A stretch of 64,000 nt of DNA, taken from positions 29,323,751 through 29,387,750 of the forward strand of contig NC_061867.1 of assembly GCF_907164915.1 (NCBI RefSeq), written 5' to 3'. The notes below the pieces were generated by a model. The model had not been told where the DNA came from and did no database searches. It was given only the letters and a program-made list of their open reading frames with translations. Below are positions 38,442 through 48,530 of this stretch, piece after piece. The first letter of the stretch is position 1, and every line of letters begins with the position of its first letter. The stretch is from Impatiens glandulifera (Eukaryota; Streptophyta; Magnoliopsida; Ericales; Balsaminaceae). The position numbers and the translations under genes were made by a program.

Positions 38442-38741
38442 TCAAAGACAATAACAAATCTGGTACCATTTTTCTTTGGGTCCATGTCTTATTAGTCCCT
38501 TGGGAATCCATACTTTGATTATTTTTATGGATTTCTCATGTTGCGTTGTGATCGGTGCGTATGATTTAGGCTTAGCAAACGTCTTCCTACTAGCAGTTGT
38601 TCCTTTAACCTTAGAGGGCGGTTTTTGTTTAAAACTCCTTGACTTCCTGTCAAGTTTTAATATTCCAGACTTGCTGGTTGTTTTCTTCTTACATTTCAGC
38701 CAACTAACAGTCGACGGAGCATAAATAAGGTCATCCTTCAA
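38442..38741 (-). pseudogene. Gag-pol linker remnant of element 2
   Basis: This minus-strand frame is lysine-rich and ends in KSIKIIKVWIPKGLIRHGPK, the basic linker that normally sits between the gag zinc knuckle and the protease of Copia polyproteins. It is in frame with gag upstream, beyond a few stops. After it, protease, integrase and reverse transcriptase are missing and the sequence passes to the RNase H tail. Confidence 0.75.
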
Positions 38742-38846
38742 GGTTAGCTTCTCACAACTTAAGTCAGTTCCATTATCTGTTAAGCTCTCTTTGACAAATT
38801 TTATAGACTTAAACTTATCAGTTTATGGGTTTAACTTTTTACAAGA

Positions 38847-39662
38847 CTAGTCTGGGTCATTGCTGTCAAATCCTAAACCGAATTTGCATCCGATAGGCCT
38901 CAACAGACTTATCTGTTGTCTGACTGCATCTCCAGACTTCGTCCAGGAACTAACCACATATGTCAAACGTTGGTTTTCAGAAAATAGAGTTTGAACTTTT
39001 TCTTTGAGCATCCCATTCTCAGATGAAAGCTCAGCCACTTTGTTTTCAAAAAACTTTGGTTTAGAAACTTTAAATGAAGAAGAGATATTGGTCTCATATT
39101 TTGCTTTCAATTCATTAAAAGAATCTGATAACTTCTTGTACTCAATGGCCATGTCATTGAGTGCAACAGTTAACTCTTCGTTGGTAAATTTTTGTAAGGA
39201 AAGATCAGTTACCTTGGATTGATCTTCTGCCATCAAGCATGTGACGGCTTCTGTATCACTTTCACCAGATGAGTCCTCTGAGTCGCTATCGGCCCATTTG
39301 GATTTACTTTCAACGCTCACAAGGACCTTCTGTTCCTTTCCATTCTTCTTCGTTTGAACTTTTAGGCCATAGATCTGAATCAGCTTCTCCCAGATTTCTT
39401 TAGCAGAGGAGCAAGAATTGATCTTACAAAACACATTCATGTTGATAGACTGGTACAAGATATTTTTGGCAACATTGTCCAAGTTGTTTGTCACCTTATC
39501 TTCTGTTGTCCACTCACATCTTGGCTTCGCAATCTTTATGGGACCATCCGTAATAACACTCCACATATTGCAATCAAGAGCAGCCAAGTGAGCTTGCATT
39601 CTCATCATCCAATAATCGTAGTTTTCTTTCGAAAGAAGAGGGATCTCGTTGATGATAGACAT
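38847..39662 (-). pseudogene. gag: Shortened gag of element 2
   Basis: The frame opens at the ATG at 39662, 37 bases after the primer site: MSIINEIPLLSKENYDYWMM. It keeps the start of the Copia gag domain (MWSVITDGPIKI, AKEIWEKLIQIYG). It then jumps directly to KQKVL-like basic and acidic sequence (SKWADSDSEDSSGESDTEAV), so the second half of the UBN2 core and the CCHC knuckle are deleted. The C-terminal part is a long coiled coil (NELKAKYETN, ENKVAELSSENGMLKEKVQT). 271 residues are open without a stop. Whether it can form particles is doubtful; it may depend on gag from elsewhere. Confidence 0.85.
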
Positions 39663-39698
39663 GATTCGGGTTCTTGATGCTTGAGAATAGAAAACAGA

Positions 39699-39710
39699 GC
39701 TCTGATACCA
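39699..39710 (-). other. Primer-binding site of element 2
   Basis: TGGTATCAGAGC on the minus strand, two bases inside the 5' LTR; initiator tRNA-Met type, identical to that of element 1. Confidence 0.93.
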
Positions 39711-39712
39711 AT

Positions 39713-41824
39713 TGATAGGATCAGCGACAACAATAGAGACGGGGGTCTGGCTATTCATGACGGATTCGGATAAATGAGTTGATAGAAATCCTGTTAGGGA
39801 TTAATATCACTTTCTATTCTTTACAAACCCTTGCAAATTCTTGAACGATTCAAGTGCGGAAACGTTTGTTCAGGTTTGAAACTAAGAACCAACGAGAGAA
39901 TGAATGACAAAATGTAAATGACACAGCAGTTTGTTTATGGATGTTCGGAGCAAACTCTCCTACGTCACCCCTTCTTCCAACCACCGGAAGGATTCACTAT
40001 ACGTTTCTTAGAATCAAATATAGTTGCACGGCTAGCTCACTGTTGAAAGAACAGACTCTGTTCAACTTATAGTATATTAAAGAATATCACTCAGCTAGAC
40101 AATACTTTGATTCTAACACTCTCTTGATATACACACAATAAAGCAAGAAAGCAATTCGTGAGATTGTAAGTTCAGTAGTTCGTTCGTATGCGTATTTCTC
40201 AGTGTTCAGCTTATTCACTCCAATTCTCTCTCTTCGTCCATTGTCCTTGATAATCTTTAAATAAAGAACAGGCACCAACAGTCGAATCTTCTATAATGAC
40301 ACGTGGAGAACTTCCATTGGAACGCCTCCATAGTACACAAGTACAGTAGACTCTGAGCACTGGGATCGTGGCCGTACCATACTGGTAGTGGCCAAATATT
40401 CTTCTGTAATTGTCCTACATAGAACAAGTAATGGGAAGACTATTTACTTACATGGCATTCAGTCATTAGATGCAATTAGCTGGCTGTTAGACTACTCAGG
40501 AGAGAGTGGAGTAGAGTAGCAGACAACTAGTTGATAGTGGGTAGACGTATACTAACTTCAAACAACTGTTGAAGCAAGGCATTAGACGTGCTCCATTAGA
40601 CTGCCAAGTCTAATGAGAATTAAATGTCAACGTCTAATGGCGTGTTCCACTAGACCACCAAGTATAATGGAGTTAAACTTCCAAGTCTAACTTTACATCA
40701 CTTCAGACTAATCTGAAGGAGTTAGACTTGCACATCTAACTTTACATATCATTAGACCACCAAGTCTAACTCCATTAGACTGCCAAGTCTAACTTTACAT
40801 CCCATTAGACCATCAAGTCTAATGGAGTTAGACTGCCAAGTCTAAGTTTCCATCACTTCAGACTAATCTGAAGGAGTTAGACTGCCAAGTCTAACTTTAC
40901 ATCCCATTAGACACAAAGTCTAATTGAGTTAGACTGCCAAGTCTAACTTTACATCCCATTAGACACAAAGTCTAATTGAGTTAGACTGCCAAGTCTAACT
41001 TTACATCACTTCATACTAATTTGAAAGAGTTAGACTGCCAAGTCTAACTTTACATCTCATTAGACCACCAAGTCTAATGGAGTTAGACTACCAAGTCTAA
41101 CTTTACATCCCATTAGACACCAAGTCTAATAGAGTTAGACTGCCAAGTCTAACTTTACATCACTTCAGACTAATCTGAAGGAGTTAGACTTCCAAGTCTA
41201 ACTTTACATCCCATTAGAAACCAAGTCTAATGGAGTTAGACTGCCAAGTCTAACTATATATCACTTCAGACTAATCTGAAGGAGTTAGACTGTCAAGTTT
41301 AACATTACATCCCATTAGACACCAAGTCTAATGGAGTTAGACTGCACGTATAACTACGTACATGTCTAACTACGCCTGTTATACTGCACCTCTAACTATG
41401 TATCTGTTAGACTGCACGTCTAACTACGTGCCTATTAGACAACACGTCTAACTACGTGTGTTGACTTTGCTCGTGCGCGTTGACTTTGAGATGTGCATTA
41501 GACGCCCCACGTATAACCACATATTAGACGCCCCACGTCTAACTACGTGCGTTAACTTTGAGTTATGCCTGCAAATTAACAAATCTCTAATTATTAATTC
41601 TGCACTTGGTGAGATTCAAACTCAGGTCACCTGAATGACAGGCAGGCATGCTTACCACTCCACCACTTAACATGTTGATATCTAAATATATATATTTATA
41701 TATTTGATATGACTAACAATTATTGAACTTAGTTTTATCCATTTATTATCAAAAAATCATTTCATCAATCATCAAATCAAAATTGTTAAGTTATTTTAAA
41801 TTAATTAAAAATCTTAACCCAACA
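39713..41824 (-). repeat. Element 2 5' LTR
   Basis: Counterpart of 36093-38048. The TTAGAC/AAGTCTAA array is at about 40575-41560 and the tRNA-Asp-like segment at 41602-41668. It ends TTAACCCAACA next to the GTCTA duplication. Confidence 0.93.
41602..41668 (-). other. tRNA-Asp-like segment in the 5' LTR of element 2
   Basis: Second copy of the tRNA-derived segment. Here the anticodon arm is better kept: CCTGC-CTGTCAT-TCAGG pairs four of five positions, with GTC in the loop. The A-box-like GGAGTGGTAAGCA and B-box-like GAGTTTGAATCTC are present. Confidence 0.6.
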
Positions 41825-42402
41825 GTCTAAAACTCCTTGATTTCCTGTTAGATTTTGTATGCCAGACTTGCTGGTTGCTCCCTTCATGGGCTTCATCTAG
41901 CTCACAGTTGGTTTACATAAATAATCTCATCCTTTAATGTTAAGTCCTCACAACTTGAATCAGTCCCTATATCATTTAAACTACCCCTCACAAAGATTAT
42001 AGGCTTAAACTTGTCTTTCTTCGGGTTTAACTTCTTTGACGACTGGTCTGGGCTAACATTGTCAATTCCTAAATTGGATTTAAATCCGAAGACCTTAGTA
42101 GACTAATATGATGTCTAATTGCATCTCCAGACCTCGTCCAAGAACTTACAACATAAGTCAAACGTTGTTTTTTAGAAAATAGTGTTTGAACCTTTTTCTT
42201 AAGCTTCTCATTCTCAAATGAGAGCTCAGCTACATTGTTTCGAAATCTTTTAGTTTAGAAGTTTGAGATGAAGAAGAGTTATCAGTTTCACATTTCACAT
42301 TTCATTACAATAGTCTAACAACTTCTTGTACTCAATGAACATGTCATTAAGTACAGTAGTTAATTCATCTCTTGTGAACTCTTCAGAGGAGAAGTCAAAT
42401 AC
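41825..42402 (-). pseudogene. Gag C-terminal part of element 3
   Basis: Minus-strand remnants of the gag coiled-coil region: FDFSSEEFTRDELTTVLNDM, then an EYKKLL segment that parallels the element 2 gag (FTNEELTVALNDMAIEYKKL). Frameshifts and stops follow. The right edge joins in frame to the gag sequence at 44324 once the insertion is left out. Confidence 0.75.
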
Positions 42403-44323
42403 TATTATAATCTAAATTAACTTAAGCGGTCAACGATTACAAGGTTTTGAATATTTAAATTAAATAATCAAAAAGGGAAAATTGTTACATAAAGTAGATA
42501 ATTAATTAGTAAGTAATTAATTATCTAAAGAACTTAATCAAGTTCATTTTTGTGCAGGATAAAGAAAAACCGGAAAGTGAAGCAGTTCGGTTTTTCCTTA
42601 AAAGACAAATGAAAAAATTGGTAAACGCAACCGGTCATAGCACCTTAGGTTTTATAAAATACGGCGCAACCGATTATTTGTTCAGTTATCTATCAAAGAG
42701 GTGCAACCGGTAATGGATCAGTTCGGTAATGAAACCGTTTAGCCAGCTAACCGGTAATATTTTGAGAATTCTATCCATGAAGCATAAACCAGTAGTATGA
42801 TCAGTTATCCGTTCAGTCATTTATTTAAAGAACCGCGACCGGTACTATCTCATCGGTTTTATAAAGACGACGCAAATCGGTATTATCTGATTGGCTTTAT
42901 GTTCGTCTATTTATACAAGAAGCGGAACCGGTAATGAATCGGTTCGGTAGTGAAAATTGGCTCTACCGCTCAGCAAGCTAATTGGTAAACTTATCGGTTA
43001 TGTGTTATAAAAAGGAACTGGTAGACCAACCGATAGTATCTTCGGTTTATAAAAGACGGTGCAATCGGTAGTTTGTTCGGTAGTCTATCCGGTATTATAC
43101 AGAATCAGTAGTTTGACCGGTTTTAACTCCAAGAAGCAGAACCGGTAATATCCATCTAATGGTAGTTTGACCGCTTATTCACATGAAGGAGAAAACGGTA
43201 ATTCGATCGGTAGTTTGACTAGTTAGATTCAAGAAGCGGAACCGGTTTTATGCTAAGACAACTTTATACTAAGAGCAGCCGACAGTTTCCTTTTTAGTAC
43301 GAGAAAGAACAATTTCGGTAATTACAGAGGGGAGCCTTCACATGTCCAGATTGTATTATTTCCACTTTAATACAAGTTTGATGAAACCTTCTTGGGAGCA
43401 GAAGCCTTCCAAATGAACTCAGACCACTACTTCGGTATAAATCCGATATAGTCCACTTGGAGCAGTTGTCTATCACATTACCCCAGACAAGCCAAATCAT
43501 TAGAAGACAACTCTTCATGCTGATCTGTTCCTCAGAAATTATTAATCAAATTAATGCCATGTTGACTTATTATCAAACAAGATTAGAGGATATCCCTAAA
43601 GTTGTACTATACCGATCCTCAACCAATCAGATTCGAAACGAAGTACCATCAATGAAATATATCCGTTGAAGGAGAAGAATATGAACGTTGTCATATTCTC
43701 TATTTAAGAGAACAAGCCTCAACCGGATTAACAACCTTTTAACCTTACCACCTTTCTACAACCTGTGATAACCTTTTACTCAAGATTTCAACCCTGCTCA
43801 CGTTCACATATTGCTATCAAATTGCTTAAGTTTTCAAACCAGTGTGTATTATAAATTCAAGTGTATTACAATTTCATCTATTATGTGTGAGTGGTGAGTA
43901 TTGTAAGTTGATAGAATATGTTTCTGTTCAACAGAGTGAGCTTAGTGAGAATTCGAAAACGAGCAGTAAATAAGCCTTGGGTGTTCGATGTAAGCATTGT
44001 AAACAGACTGAATATTCTGAGTGAATATCCTTCTCAAAGTTTGAGAAGAAGGGGTGATGTAGGAGCTTTATCTCCGAACATCCATAAATCATGCGTTGAG
44101 TTTTCTTTCTACTTTGTGTCCTCTCATTGCTGTCCAAACCGTGCACTCGTTGCTTCAAGTTGAAACAAACACTTTCGTGCTTGAACTCGGTTCAAGAGTT
44201 TGTGATAAATTGCGAATTATAGAGACCGATATTAACCTCTAACAGGGATAATATCAACCGGCGTGTGTGTAAACGTTTACCCTAGCGAGACCCCGGTCTC
44301 CTTTGGCGATCCCGATACTAATA
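42403..44323 (+). mobile_element. 5'-truncated plus-strand LTR element in gag
   Basis: An insertion with AATAC on both sides (42398-42402 and 44324-44328) splits the element 3 gag. It holds only about 80 bp of interior, a polypurine tract AAAAAGGGAAAAT (42470-42482) and one LTR, 42483-44323 (TGTTACATAAAG to GATACTAATA). The LTR is a plus-strand relative of the others, with the same TCCGAACATCCATAA block near 44075. Instead of the GACGTC array, its U3 has ACCGGT-type words at about 42560-43260. There is no second LTR. The gag frame reads across cleanly when this block is omitted, so the borders are well supported. Confidence 0.8.
42560..43260. repeat. ACCGGTA / TCGGTT degenerate repeat in LTR
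   Basis: An irregular array of AACCGGTAAT, ATCGGTTCGGTA and GAAGCGGAACCGGT words, with the palindrome ACCGGT recurring many times. Spacing is irregular at about 25-60 bp. Confidence 0.8.
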
Positions 44324-45300
44324 AATACCTCAAATTTTTCTTCTTCCATGAAGCAGGTGACTTCTTCATCATCGTTGTCACTGGATGATGAATCATGTGA
44401 GTTGCTTTGGGCCAATTTGACCTTGCTATCAGCATCCATGAGAGCCTTCAGCTCCTTCTAGTTCTTCTTGTCATCTTTCTTCTTCTCATCTCGCTTTGAC
44501 TTCCTGCATTCCTCCTTGAAGTGTCCTAGTTTATCATAGTTAAAACAATTTAGATTAGCCTTATAGTTAATCTTATCATCATTGTTATTATTTGAATAGT
44601 TTGAGTTAGGATTTCTCTTCTTCATGAATTTGCCGAATTTCTTCACGAAGAGAGCCATGGCGTCGCTGCTGATCTGCTCGGCAGCAGTCTTCACAGCATT
44701 GGCGGCAGGTAGCTCCTCACCTGTCACCAACGCCTTGGTAGAGATGATAGATGTGGAATTCTCCACTTCGTTCCTAGAGTTTATATCAAACTCGTAGGCC
44801 TTCAAATCGGCTAACAAATCATAGAGCATACATGACTTTGATTGCAACTTCTTTGTTGCTGTAAGTCTTGACCAAAGTGGATAGAGTAGTGATGATTTTA
44901 CTGAATCTCTCATCGAACTCATTCATCATCTCTCTAGGACGCATCTTGAAGTTATCGAACTATTGTGTGGCAACCATGAGTTTGTTTTCTTTGGTTTGCT
45001 CGTTTTCATCACACAGTTCAGTAATCCTCTCCCAGATATCTTTTATAGTGGGGCATGAGATGATCTTGTTGAACATGTTATCATCCAATGTTTTTTAGAG
45101 GATGTCTTTAGCAATGTTGTTGAGGTTGTTCTTCCTCTTATCTTCACTAGTCCATTCAGATATTGGCTTCTCAATCTTTATCGGACTATCAGTGATGAAA
45201 AACCACATGTCATCATCTATGGAAGATAAATGAGTTTCACTCTCACTTTCCATCCGTTGTAATTTTCCTTACAGAACATAGGAACCTTGTTAGATACCAT
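44324..45300 (-). pseudogene. gag: Copia-type gag N-terminal part of element 3
   Basis: The frame starts with an ATG (45300-45298) that overlaps the primer-site remnant. It shows the Copia gag pattern: DDMWFFITDSPIKIEKP, IWERITELCDENEQTKENKL, FKMRPREMMNEFDERFSKII. A deletion then removes the SREL-to-SLFDL part, followed by DLLADLKAYEFDINSRNE. The zinc knuckle is CFNYDKLGHFKEEC, with the second Cys replaced by Tyr, so zinc binding is probably lost. The acidic tail SNSHDSSSSDNDDEEVTCFM runs into the insertion at 44323. Several stops are present. Confidence 0.85.
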
Positions 45301-45621
45301 TTGTTAGGATCGATGTTGACAATAGAGACTGGGGTCTAGGCTGCAGGAGAGCACTTCTACTCAGACAAGTGAGCTTCGCGCCAAACCAACAATCTGCACG
45401 CTTAGCCGCATTGTTCATCTTGACAGGGAAGGAGAAAGGAAGGCTATGAATTGAGCTAACGCCCTCTGTAACCCATGGGGGTTGATTCGAGTCTCGTGTC
45501 TCGCCTTTCTAATGAATTTAGATTGGTAAAGTGTTCAGTGAGCCGATCCAGACCTAATTTCTCTGGTTTCTGAGAGCACTGACAAGGCTAAACTCGCCGG
45601 TTTCAGAGAGCACTGAATCAT

Positions 45622-45738
45622 TCGAAAACTCTTTTCTTGATCATATGTGGTATTCGCCAATATCTTGGTCATCTGACCAAGGAGCATCACGTTGGCTTTG
45701 AAGCAGCTGCATGGTACTGGCATTTTGTAGATGTGGTT
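45622..45738 (+). pseudogene. cox3: cox3 fragment (cytochrome c oxidase subunit 3)
   Basis: The plus strand encodes [20 protein letters not shown] and then [18 protein letters not shown], the C-terminal part of mitochondrial cytochrome oxidase subunit 3, a membrane subunit of complex IV. The conserved W after DVV is Arg (CGG) here. In plant mitochondria this is the form expected in unedited DNA, which suggests transfer as DNA rather than as edited RNA. It stops matching after about 45738 and has no start. It is not expressed as cox3 in the nucleus. Confidence 0.92.
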
Positions 45739-46059
45739 CGGTTATTCCTATTAGTTGGAACTGAGGATCATTTTTTTATCAATGGAAAGGTTCTCAGCTC
45801 CTGTATTGACAGATGGGTTACTGGTTTTGGGCTTCTGCTTGGTGGAAATTTCAACAGCTGACTGGGCCAACAAAATAATGGGAGCAGCTTGGGAATGATT
45901 TGGTGTAAGGAACAAGGAAGCTTGACTGAGCAAAGAAGGTTCAGAACGAAGCTGCTTCTATAATATCCCACCCCAATAGGAAGGAGGGCGAAGGCTTTTT
46001 GAAAAAGTGTTTTTTGTCTTGTAAATGCATTTTTTTTTAGAGAGAAGCTTCAAGTTCTT

Positions 46060-46100
46060 AGGAAGAGCCGTACGAGGCAGCTCACGTACGGTTCGGGAGC
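46060..46100 (+). other. Group II intron domain V, mitochondrial
   Basis: GAGCCGTACGAGG and TCACGTACGGTTC form the hairpin of a group II intron domain V with a short tip. It is followed by GGGAGCCGAGCCCC, a likely start of domain VI. Domain V is the catalytic helix of these introns. Which mitochondrial intron it belongs to cannot be decided here. Confidence 0.75.
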
Positions 46101-46229
46101 CGAGCCCCAAGAGGCTTAGGTCAACACTTATATAATAGCCAGTCATCAATTGGAAGCGGGCAAGATGGTGATGAATTGCGATTTGTCTAAACCCTCGACC
46201 AACGACTTATTGCGACCTGCCCAGAATGC

Positions 46230-46500
46230 CAATACATACTAAGACCAGAACAACCGAATCAGACCCTGGCCAATCCACGTGGCCTGCTTGACGAACGTCA
46301 GCGACGGAGACATCATAAATTGGTCCGCGGGCATCGCGATAAGTCCTCTGTCCTACTACAGGTACCGCGACAACCTTTACCAAGTCCGAACGATTGTCGA
46401 CCACCAGATCCGCTGGTCTGCAATATTCACCCTGGCCCACAAGCACAAATCCTCGGCGCGGAATATAATCCCAAAGTATTCCAAAGACTCAAATAAACCA
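46230..46500 (+). pseudogene. matR: matR fragment (intron maturase)
   Basis: The plus strand encodes ACLTNVSDGDIINWSAGIAI, SPLSYYRYRDNLYQVRTIVD and HQIRWSAIFTLAHKHKSSAR, the C-terminal maturase (domain X) of matR. In plants this gene lies in the last intron of mitochondrial nad1. The match ends near 46490 (KYSKDSN). The preceding PWPIHV also fits. There is no start and no upstream reverse transcriptase domain, so this is only a fragment. Confidence 0.92.
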
Positions 46501-48000
46501 AGAGAGAAATTCGGGTCATTTCTTGGTGAACATAATCCGCCATAATCTCTTCGATCCCTTCATTTATATGCCAGAATACAGAGAGATTTGGTAGGAAAGT
46601 GGAAGAAACTTTTTTGTATATGAAAAATAATGGGAGTGGGAAAGCTGCAGTCATTCTTTGGAAAAGCCCGGTGACAATTATGAACAGCTTACAAACTTCA
46701 GTTTAATTTTAACTCTATTAGAAGTTAAAATTTGTTTTTATTCTTCGCAAATCTCCACAAACTCTTGAACAAGTTCAATTATGAAATCGTTTGTTGGATT
46801 TGAAGCTTCACCTGAACGAATGTAAATGGCTGAAAGTAAAGAACACATGGAGTTTTATGGATGTTCGGAGATAAACTCATATGTCACTCCTTCTTCCACA
46901 ACTGAAAGGATATTCACTAGAAGACTTTGATCAGTATAGAACACACTACACAGACTTAGTAAGAAACTACAAGACTTAACAACTGTCTACTTCTAAACTT
47001 CTAGCTAACTCTTTGTTGAAAAGAACTACCTCTGTTCAACTTACAATACTGAGATTTCACACAGAAAAGACATTATATGAATTACAGTATGATCACAGCT
47101 AGAAAGTAAGTAGTTTGATCTTGAGCTTTTTAGAGAGAGATTGGATAATCAGATAGCACGAGCAAATTTATCTTTGTAAGTGATTTCCTCTAAGTTCAAA
47201 TTTTAATTCCAGTTCTATGTTCGCCCGGTGTCCTTGAGTAGCAATTTATATTTGAAGTACGCCATCGGTCGAATATTCTTTGTGGACACGTGTCCTCCTT
47301 TTGTTGGACAACCGTAAATAGTACGAGAGTACAACAGACTCTAAGCATTGTGATCGTGGCCGTACCAGACATGTAATGCACCAAATATCCTCTGATATTG
47401 TCTTGTACTTGAGAGATACATCATGGGCAATTTGAATGATAAACGTGTACGTCGAATTCTTTCATTTGTTGGGATCAACTGGCTTGTCAGAATATTGAAA
47501 ACGGTAACTGCAGATGAGCTGAGTACGTAGTTAGACGGATGCTTCTTTTAGACGACTGCTAAATCAAGGCATTATATGTGCTTCTTCATAACGCGTCTAA
47601 GGATTTAGATGGCGTCTAACTACTCTTCCCTTTAGACCGCGTCTAAAGGAGTTAGACCGCATCTAACTGCGCTTCCTTTTAGACCACGTCTAAAGGAGTT
47701 AGACCGTGTCTAACTGCGCTTCCCTTTAGACCACGTCTAAAAGAGTTAGACAACGTCTAACTGCGCTTTCCTTTAGACCACGTCTAACTGCACCTCATAA
47801 CTTAAGACATCTATTTGCGCTTGCTTTAGACCACGTCTAAAGTAACAAAATCCTTTAGATTTGTACCTACACAACGACAAATAACCTAACTTAGTTTTAT
47901 TCAAACCATATCATCAAAATTATGCTGTGCATATTCTTTTATGTTAATTAATTATTTCTTTCTTAATTAATTTTCTCTTTTCTTTGTTTATAACCCAAAA

Positions 48001-48530
48001 AAAAGATCAAAGCTAAAAATTTAAGCCACGTGTGAAGAAAAATATTTCACTTCCTATGTTGACACTATGTGAAAAAAGGAAAGGATTTAAGACTCGATGC
48101 TTGAGGAAAATAAATGAGAAAATATAGGATTGTTGTTGAGACATCGAAATCTCCACTATGTATTTATCTAGACATTCATTTAATCACACAAAGATAAGAA
48201 CGCAAGTGTGTCGATTTTATCAAATATACACATGTATGTAAAAGAAAAGGAGAAAGAAAAAAATGGTTACCCACATGATTGAGATATTGAAATCACCGTT
48301 TGTTGTTCACTTAGACTCTCGTCTCGATTGTTAAATACAAGAAAAAAATGTATTGATTCTATTAGTTATCACACAAATTTATTTTTATAAAAAATACTTC
48401 AAGTGATTGAGATATTGAAATTACCACTTGATATTCATTCAGACTCGTGTCTTAATTTTTCAAAATTAATACGAATGTATCAATTATATCATATAATATA
48501 CCGATTATAATAAAACATCCCTCAAGTTGA
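48001..48530. repeat. Diverged ~140 bp tandem repeat, three copies
   Basis: Three imperfect copies of a block with GATTGAGATATTGAAATCACC, TTCACTTAGACTCTCGTCTC and ATGTATTGATTCTATTA are at about 48120, 48275 and 48400. No coding content is seen. Confidence 0.6.

Larger units (their letters stand above)
36093..41824 (-). mobile_element. Element 2: pol-deleted Copia-type LTR retrotransposon
   Basis: A 5,732 bp minus-strand element with perfect GTCTA duplications (36088-36092 and 41825-41829), inserted in the gag-pol linker of the related element 3. LTRs: 5' at 39713-41824 (2,112 bp) and 3' at 36093-38048 (1,956 bp). Primer site TGGTATCAGAGC is at 39710-39699; polypurine tract AAAAAGGGAGAAAT is at 38062-38049. 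The interior is only 1.66 kb: a shortened gag, a gag-pol linker and the last residues of RNase H (DIFLKPLLESKFSYLRN near 38340-38290). It cannot encode its own enzymes. Its U3 carries a tRNA-Asp-like segment, and the region next to the 3' LTR is tripled. Confidence 0.93.
45350..46700. other. Nuclear insertion of mitochondrial DNA (chimeric)
   Basis: About 1.35 kb interrupts the element 3 LTR and is not retrotransposon sequence. It includes a piece of cox3 (about 45622-45738), a group II intron domain V (about 46066-46095) and the end of matR (about 46230-46500). These are mitochondrial in plants, and their order does not match one intact gene. The insert may thus come from a rearranged mitochondrial region or from several joined fragments. 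45350-45620 and 45740-46060 have no gene I recognise. The borders are set by where LTR similarity stops and resumes, good to a few tens of bases. Confidence 0.87.
35551..48000 (-). mobile_element. Element 3: pol-less Copia-type element, heavily invaded
   Basis: The outer element of a nest, minus strand. Order along the minus strand: 5' LTR (about 48000-45302, itself carrying mitochondrial DNA), primer-site remnant TGGTATC (45299-45293), gag from the ATG at 45300, a plus-strand insertion (44323-42403), the rest of gag (42402-41825), element 2 (41824-36093), the gag-pol linker with IWIPKGLI (about 36092-35950), the C-terminal end of RNase H (35847-35744), a polypurine tract near 35702-35685 and a 3' LTR fragment ending at 35684. 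Protease, integrase and reverse transcriptase are missing. Both insertions split gag and leave matching duplications, which is strong evidence that the flanks belong together. The exact outer ends are unclear. Confidence 0.8.
45302..48000 (-). repeat. Element 3 5' LTR with mitochondrial insert
   Basis: The inner end is TGTTAGGATCGATG at 45302 (plus reading) and runs to about 45350. The LTR resumes at about 46703 (homologous to the CTGTTAGGGATTAATATC region of element 1) and goes on to about 48000. It contains the TATGGATGTTCGGAG block near 46858 and a small GTCTAA/TTAGAC array at about 47525-47865. The outer end is not clear; TTATAACCCA near 47990 is the best candidate. Confidence 0.7.

Noticed and set aside
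45751..45933. Minus-strand frame in the mitochondrial insert ([20 protein letters not shown])
   Set aside because: It may be part of a mitochondrial gene or chimeric ORF, but I could not name it, so no gene is called.
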